Shown: positions 59,918 through 64,000 of the stretch, in pieces
How positions within the stretch are numbered: position 1 is the stretch's first letter
How the letters are laid out: the number at the start of each line of letters is the position of its first letter
Position numbers and translations under genes: made by a program
Source of the DNA: CAVQDV01 sp963711375
GTDB taxonomy: Bacteria; Pseudomonadota; Gammaproteobacteria; Coxiellales; Coxiellaceae
Direction: 5' to 3'
Assembly: GCA_963711375.1 (NCBI GenBank)
Contig: CAVQDV010000005.1
Coordinates: 1,116,001 to 1,180,000 of the forward strand
DNA: 64,000 nucleotides
Notes under the pieces: generated by a model
Databases searched by the model: none
What the model saw: only the letters and a program-made list of their open reading frames with translations
What the model was told of the DNA's origin: nothing

Positions 59918-62209
59918 ATGCGCTCAGAACAAACTAATCCTGTGATTAAGGCAAACCAAGGGTCTGAGGGATTATTTGTTTTTGAAGAAGAAATCACGCC
60001 TTATCAAGATGTAAAAGGCGAATCAAATGACGATAAGCCGCCTTCTGATTCTAACCCAGATTTTGGAATAATTTATGAGGCCGCATTTTATTCTGAGGCA
60101 CTTCGGGGAAAGGATGAGAAAACTCGAACCACTCATGAGGAGCTAGGCAAAAAGGCGTTCACGATCTTAAGAGCCACCACAGAGAATTTCGCTCATTGGG
60201 TGAAAGCAGCGAAAGTGCCTTCGCAAAAAGGGGTAAAGTTTGAACAAGACAATGCGCAAAAACAGATATTAAAATCTTTTTTTGACTGTTGGAAGCCACT
60301 CGAAGGGGCTGCCGAAAAAATTGCAATGGTAATGAGTCTAACTGATTTTGTCCTTCGGTCGATGGATTTTGTGGATCCTAAGAAATTTCATATGGATGCA
60401 TTTGGAGATGAGGAAAGCGATGAAATATCGGCATGCGCTTATACTCCAGAAGAAACTCTTTTAAAAGCAGAGCTCAAGAAAATAATAGATGAGTATCTAC
60501 CTAAGGTACGATTCATTGCTGCACAGAAAGATGAGATTTCACTGCAATTAAAAATAGATGCCTGCAGGCCGGTTTTAATGTCGATACAATCACAGGAAAG
60601 ACCCCATACAATAAAAAACTTCCGCGAAATTTCAAAAAATAATCGAAATAACCCCATTTTAATTAAAAAGGGTCAAATGATCTCTATTTATGGGTTTTCA
60701 AAGGGTAAATGGGAAATTAAGGAACTGGATCGGAAAGCTTTTGACCATCTGAATTTTCCTGAGATTGGAATTATTTCAGTATTAGAAGATGAGAAACTCA
60801 CTAAGAAAATGCGAGAGGAAATAGAAGCAAAGGATGGCCATACCCCTTTAAAAAATTCCCCAGAAACAGAATGCGTTGCCTACTTTAAGTTGGGGTCACT
60901 GGGTGCTTGTACTGATCAAGCCCTTAATGAATTAAGCCATAAAATGAATTTACCGGATCTTTTTCCAAAATCAATTTTGCTTAGGGTTTACCCAGCAGAT
61001 TTTCTTAGAAAAATTAAAAATGAATTAAAAAGTGTGGAGCGATTTTCATCAGAAAAACGCATTAGCATTCATCAACGATCTACCTCGAATAAGGCGCTTC
61101 AACCCGAATTATTTTATCCCCGTAGCGAACAGACCTTCTTAGAGGGTAGCCTCAAGACTGTGTATCAGGGTGGTAGTGACAAGTTTCAAGCACTCCAGAA
61201 TCCGGATTTATTGATTTTAATTTCTGTGGCATTAATTTTCCATCTGCGAAGTGTAAGACCCACGGACATTATTGGAAATTCAATAATTGACGCTGGGATT
61301 CCGCTAATTCCTGGAAATGAAGAGAGGGGTATGCCAAGAACCGATTTCAGATTGCTTGGAGAGGTGTATAATCGAAGACCCAGCCAAGATGAATGGAATA
61401 AGTTAAGTGAATTTTTAAGCCGCTTAAATGAAAAAGAACTGGGCAAGTTTTTACAAAATTTTAAGGAAGGTATTACGAATTATGGCGAAACTCAAAAAAC
61501 ACCTTTTTCCTTTGCTATCGTAGATAAAAGAAAGGAGCCCGAGTTGTATCAATATAACCAACTCCAATTTTCGGGGATTTTGTTATTTGCTAATGAACAG
61601 GTTGATTTATTTTCCGATAATCTTTCCAATATGAAAAAAATCGTTAAGCATTTTGCAAGCAAGGAAGCTGAACCGCCTTCCATTTTGCAGCTTGTGCTAG
61701 CGATCGATCCAGTGTGGGTGTTTCGATTTGTTACCTTTAAGGTTTTTCGAGAAGCCAGCGATACGCTTAGAATGGCCCTGTTCCCCGATCAAGAAAAATT
61801 ATTAAACCAGCAGCCTGTTCAAGAAGCGTTTCGAGGCGAGCTTGATAATTCTTGTATTCATGCTGGGTCTGTTTATACCTATCTACCAAAACTCGCGAGA
61901 AAAGAACTCAGCCAAACACAGCTAGATGAGTGCCAAAAAGTTTTGTCTTGGAGCTTAAGCAACGAAGAAATTCTTAATATTTTAAATCCCGATAAAAAAT
62001 TAGGTAATGAGCCTAAGCAAACTGTTTCTCGGCCTACTTCGCCTGCTGTAGTAGAAACAACACCAGGTTGGAGAAAAAGCAGCTTAGTTGAAGGGATTTT
62101 TTCTTTGTTTGGCTCTCCTTCCATAGCAACGGGAAGTCCAGTGCGTAAGCTTCAGAAATCACCAAATCGAGAAGAACAAAAAAGGCCTTTTTCAAATCCT
62201 TTTGATTAA
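59918..62209 (+). CDS. Large hypothetical protein, candidate effector
   Basis: I recognise no named domain in these 763 residues. No signal peptide or clear membrane helix is seen. The N-terminal 60 residues are acidic and look disordered, the middle is mixed helical, and the end is Ser/Pro/Lys-rich (SLFGSPSIATGSPVRKLQKS). The tail contains a Phe-Gly-Ser-Pro word also present near the end of the 30640 product (NFFGSPLKEK), with a looser match in the 28505 product (FFQGSGSPKE). A host-directed protein is possible but not shown. It ends before a GC-rich hairpin and T-run. Confidence 0.7.
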   Translation: MRSEQTNPVIKANQGSEGLFVFEEEITPYQDVKGESNDDKPPSDSNPDFGIIYEAAFYSEALRGKDEKTRTTHEELGKKAFTILRATTENFAHWVKAAKVPSQKGVKFEQDNAQKQILKSFFDCWKPLEGAAEKIAMVMSLTDFVLRSMDFVDPKKFHMDAFGDEESDEISACAYTPEETLLKAELKKIIDEYLPKVRFIAAQKDEISLQLKIDACRPVLMSIQSQERPHTIKNFREISKNNRNNPILIKKGQMISIYGFSKGKWEIKELDRKAFDHLNFPEIGIISVLEDEKLTKKMREEIEAKDGHTPLKNSPETECVAYFKLGSLGACTDQALNELSHKMNLPDLFPKSILLRVYPADFLRKIKNELKSVERFSSEKRISIHQRSTSNKALQPELFYPRSEQTFLEGSLKTVYQGGSDKFQALQNPDLLILISVALIFHLRSVRPTDIIGNSIIDAGIPLIPGNEERGMPRTDFRLLGEVYNRRPSQDEWNKLSEFLSRLNEKELGKFLQNFKEGITNYGETQKTPFSFAIVDKRKEPELYQYNQLQFSGILLFANEQVDLFSDNLSNMKKIVKHFASKEAEPPSILQLVLAIDPVWVFRFVTFKVFREASDTLRMALFPDQEKLLNQQPVQEAFRGELDNSCIHAGSVYTYLPKLARKELSQTQLDECQKVLSWSLSNEEILNILNPDKKLGNEPKQTVSRPTSPAVVETTPGWRKSSLVEGIFSLFGSPSIATGSPVRKLQKSPNREEQKRPFSNPFD

Positions 62210-62275
62210 TTAAGCTGCTCAAACAAGATGCCGTAACGAAAATAAATACGAGCATTAGGGAAGCAGGACACTAAG

Positions 62276-62336
62276 ACGCCCCCTCCTAAATTATCGGAAT
62301 AATATCCAAAATCAAATGAAGTGGGGGCGTTTTTAA
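62276..62336 (+). terminator. Terminator after the 59918 gene
   Basis: ACGCCCCC (62276-62283) and GGGGGCGT (62323-62330) form an 8-bp GC-rich stem with a 39-base loop, followed by TTTTAATT. It separates two convergent genes. Confidence 0.65.
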
Positions 62337-62714
62337 TTATTTAGTAAATACTAAATAATGCTTTAAACAAGGCTTATATTTTTCTTTAGCAATCTGACAA
62401 GCTGTGCCTGGGGTACCTCTAGTACCAATTTGGCTAAATCTTGTATCTTTAACTTTTCGACCTTTAAAGTAAATTTCAACCATACAAATATTCTGACTAT
62501 CGGCACGGTAATTATACTGCCACAACTCAATGCCATTAATGCGTTGAGTCGATTTTGGTTGACCAAGACAGGCTTTAACTTGATCACGAGTTCTTTCAAT
62601 GAGATAGCCATGGTGAGTGCGCTGAACCTTAACATAGGTCATCACTGCCGTAGTGCATCCAGAAAGCGAGAAGGCAAGCCCTGCCAAACCGAGAGAAGCA
62701 ATCCATTTCTTCAC
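62337..62714 (-). CDS. Small outer-membrane-type lipoprotein
   Basis: GTG 62714 follows a perfect GGAGG at five bases and opens MKKWIASLGLAGLAFSLSGC, a lipoprotein signal with the lipidated cysteine at position 20. The mature part of about 105 residues (VKACLGQPKSTQRINGIELW, QYNYRADSQNICMVEIYFKG) resembles small SmpA/OmlA-like or entry-exclusion-like folds, without a firm match. Function is unknown. It converges on the 59918 gene. Confidence 0.8.
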   Translation of the reverse strand: MKKWIASLGLAGLAFSLSGCTTAVMTYVKVQRTHHGYLIERTRDQVKACLGQPKSTQRINGIELWQYNYRADSQNICMVEIYFKGRKVKDTRFSQIGTRGTPGTACQIAKEKYKPCLKHYLVFTK

Positions 62715-62757
62715 GTTAACCTCCAAAGGTATTTTATTTATGGAAGCTTATATTGTA

Positions 62758-64000
62758 TCAATACGGATGAATGATGTCTGCGGCTTGTTGCAAAGAATGT
62801 GGTCCACGCCCTCGGGCAGCTGGGACTCTCTTTCCACAATGGGTTTCTCGAACCAAAAGGGCGCAAAGAAGGGCCAGGATGAATCCCGCCGGGAATAAAT
62901 ACATAGCCCAAGTATAATCACTGCCTACGAATTGCTGCGTGCCATGATGTAAGCGCAGGAAGGCCTTATCATCCATCAATCGGCCAAAAATTGGCTGGAA
63001 AATCCAATATCCACTCATCACAGAAATGTTCACGACACTAACTGACATGGCGGTGACAATGGGTTGTGCACTCTCGGAAATTAAAGCATAACTGATGATT
63101 TGGGCCCCAGTGGTTAAGCCGATCAATGCAAAAAGAATGAATAAAGTTCCAAAGGATAAAGAGGGGAAATACACTAATATGCTCACTAAAACAAAGGAAA
63201 TAATGGCGCCAATTATCATTGGGGGACGACGCAGCCCCATTTTATCCGAGATCCAGCCAGAAAGTGGTGCGCCGACTAGGCAGCCAGCGAATAAGGCCGA
63301 GGTGATATAAGAAGCATCTAATTTGCTAAGGCCATGCGCATCCATTAAATACATCACGCCCCAGAGACCGCCCAACACGGCAATTGGCAAATTCATCAAG
63401 CAACAATAAATTCCGCCTAACCAGTTTTGCACACGGAAATACGCTAAGCGCATACTTCTTAAAACACCCACTTCGCGAATCATCATTTGTTCGGCGCGAT
63501 GAGTTTTTTGATGATGCGATGGAAAATCTTGAACCCAAATCGTAATTAATATAACAAAAATCGAGCCAAATGCGCCGTCGATTAATAAGGCATTTCTCCA
63601 GCCGAGCAAATGTACGAGCAAAGTCATGGGAGTTTGTGCTACTACACCACCGGCCATCGCAAAGGTCACGATAACACCAGTAACCAACGCCATTTTATTC
63701 GCGGGAAACCAGCGGGATGCTAAGCGTATGGAGCTTAAAAAACAGAAGGCACTTCCAATGCCCATTAAAAATCGAGCGATGGAAGCGGTTAAAAAATTAT
63801 GCGAAAAAGAAAGGGTAAAAACACCAATGATGCAGATCGAAAGCGCAGTTAAAATGACACTTCGAGTCGAAAAACGATCGAGTACATTTCCAGCCATAAA
63901 AAGAAATAAAACATTCGCAATAAAATAAAAAGAGGAAAGGGCACCGAGCAAGGTAGCGCTAACATTAAAATCACGCATCAAGTCTGTACTGATGGCGTTG
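62758..64000 (-). CDS. MFS transporter (5' end outside the window)
   Basis: The minus-strand frame stays open to the window edge: before the first ATG (63978) it reads NAISTDL, which is normal for the loop after the first helix of an MFS protein. So the start lies beyond 64000. About 407 residues and eleven hydrophobic segments are visible, with the MFS loop FMAGNVLDRFSTRSVIL and, mid-protein, PLSGWISDKMGLRRPP. The resemblance is to organic-acid or anion transporters, but the substrate is unclear. The C-terminus is polar (GKRVPAARGRGPHSLQQ). Confidence 0.88.
   Translation of the reverse strand, partial: NAISTDLMRDFNVSATLLGALSSFYFIANVLFLFMAGNVLDRFSTRSVILTALSICIIGVFTLSFSHNFLTASIARFLMGIGSAFCFLSSIRLASRWFPANKMALVTGVIVTFAMAGGVVAQTPMTLLVHLLGWRNALLIDGAFGSIFVILITIWVQDFPSHHQKTHRAEQMMIREVGVLRSMRLAYFRVQNWLGGIYCCLMNLPIAVLGGLWGVMYLMDAHGLSKLDASYITSALFAGCLVGAPLSGWISDKMGLRRPPMIIGAIISFVLVSILVYFPSLSFGTLFILFALIGLTTGAQIISYALISESAQPIVTAMSVSVVNISVMSGYWIFQPIFGRLMDDKAFLRLHHGTQQFVGSDYTWAMYLFPAGFILALLCALLVRETHCGKRVPAARGRGPHSLQQAADIIHPY

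Overview
The window looks like a chromosomal segment of a host-associated gammaproteobacterium of the Legionellales, close to Coxiella. The housekeeping proteins are gammaproteobacterial. From memory, the backbone order (recF-dnaN-dnaA, pyrB-ruvX-yqgE, pckA, trxA-rho, metK, ahcY, uvrD) recalls the Coxiella chromosome around dnaA. The accessory genes are the kind seen in intracellular bacteria: ankyrin, OTU-like and Ulp1-like domains, large orphan proteins, toxin-antitoxin pairs and much gene debris. No species can be named from sequence alone. No rRNA, tRNA or CRISPR array was seen.

Layout. 1-6.3 kb: replication initiation (recF start, dnaN, dnaA), pyrB, ruvX, yqgE and divergent pckA. 6.3-11.7 kb: a large inverted repeat, then yggS, yggT, trxA, rho, phoB and an N-terminally shortened PhoR-type kinase. 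11.2-18.7 kb: bcp, an orphan HicB, comM, ubiK, a cystathionine beta-synthase/gamma-lyase pair, a RelE-type toxin-antitoxin pair and a secreted SH3 protein. 19-36.5 kb: metK and ahcY embedded in accessory DNA with four intact AAA+ ATPases of the DUF4143/DUF234 type, several decayed copies of them, an ankyrin membrane protein, a cupin, a divergent MFS/LysR pair and two paralogous unknown proteins. 36.7-45 kb: trpS, a lipoprotein endopeptidase, a decayed tandem duplication carrying small phage or plasmid-like genes, a RES-Xre toxin-antitoxin pair, a MoaD-like/MoeB-rhodanese pair and a VapC toxin with a broken antitoxin. 45-57.2 kb: an island with a LuxR-type regulator, an unknown helical protein and one giant gene. 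57.2-64 kb: uvrD, a small membrane protein, another large unknown protein, a lipoprotein and an MFS transporter cut by the window edge.

The most striking object is the 3179-residue protein at 47678-57217. In one chain it joins a nonribosomal-peptide-type adenylation-carrier-thioesterase module, a NACHT-like P-loop NTPase, a second dynamin/AIG1-like GTPase, coiled coils, an OTU-like domain and an Ulp1-like (clan CE) cysteine protease. The island is bracketed by a diverged copy of the uvrD promoter and first codons (45019-45103) and the real ones (57221-57305), so the regulator gene may be driven by a captured uvrD promoter. The same pattern, a neighbouring gene end duplicated and then decayed, recurs at 39.5-41.1 kb and 19-22.4 kb, which suggests that tandem duplication followed by erosion shapes this chromosome.

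Metabolically, metK, ahcY, cystathionine beta-synthase and gamma-lyase together would carry sulfur from methionine through S-adenosylmethionine and homocysteine to cysteine. The repeated ATPases carry their own operator-like repeats (54-bp tandem units, 32-bp spaced iterons, a 19-bp-arm palindrome), suggesting self-controlled selfish or regulatory cassettes.
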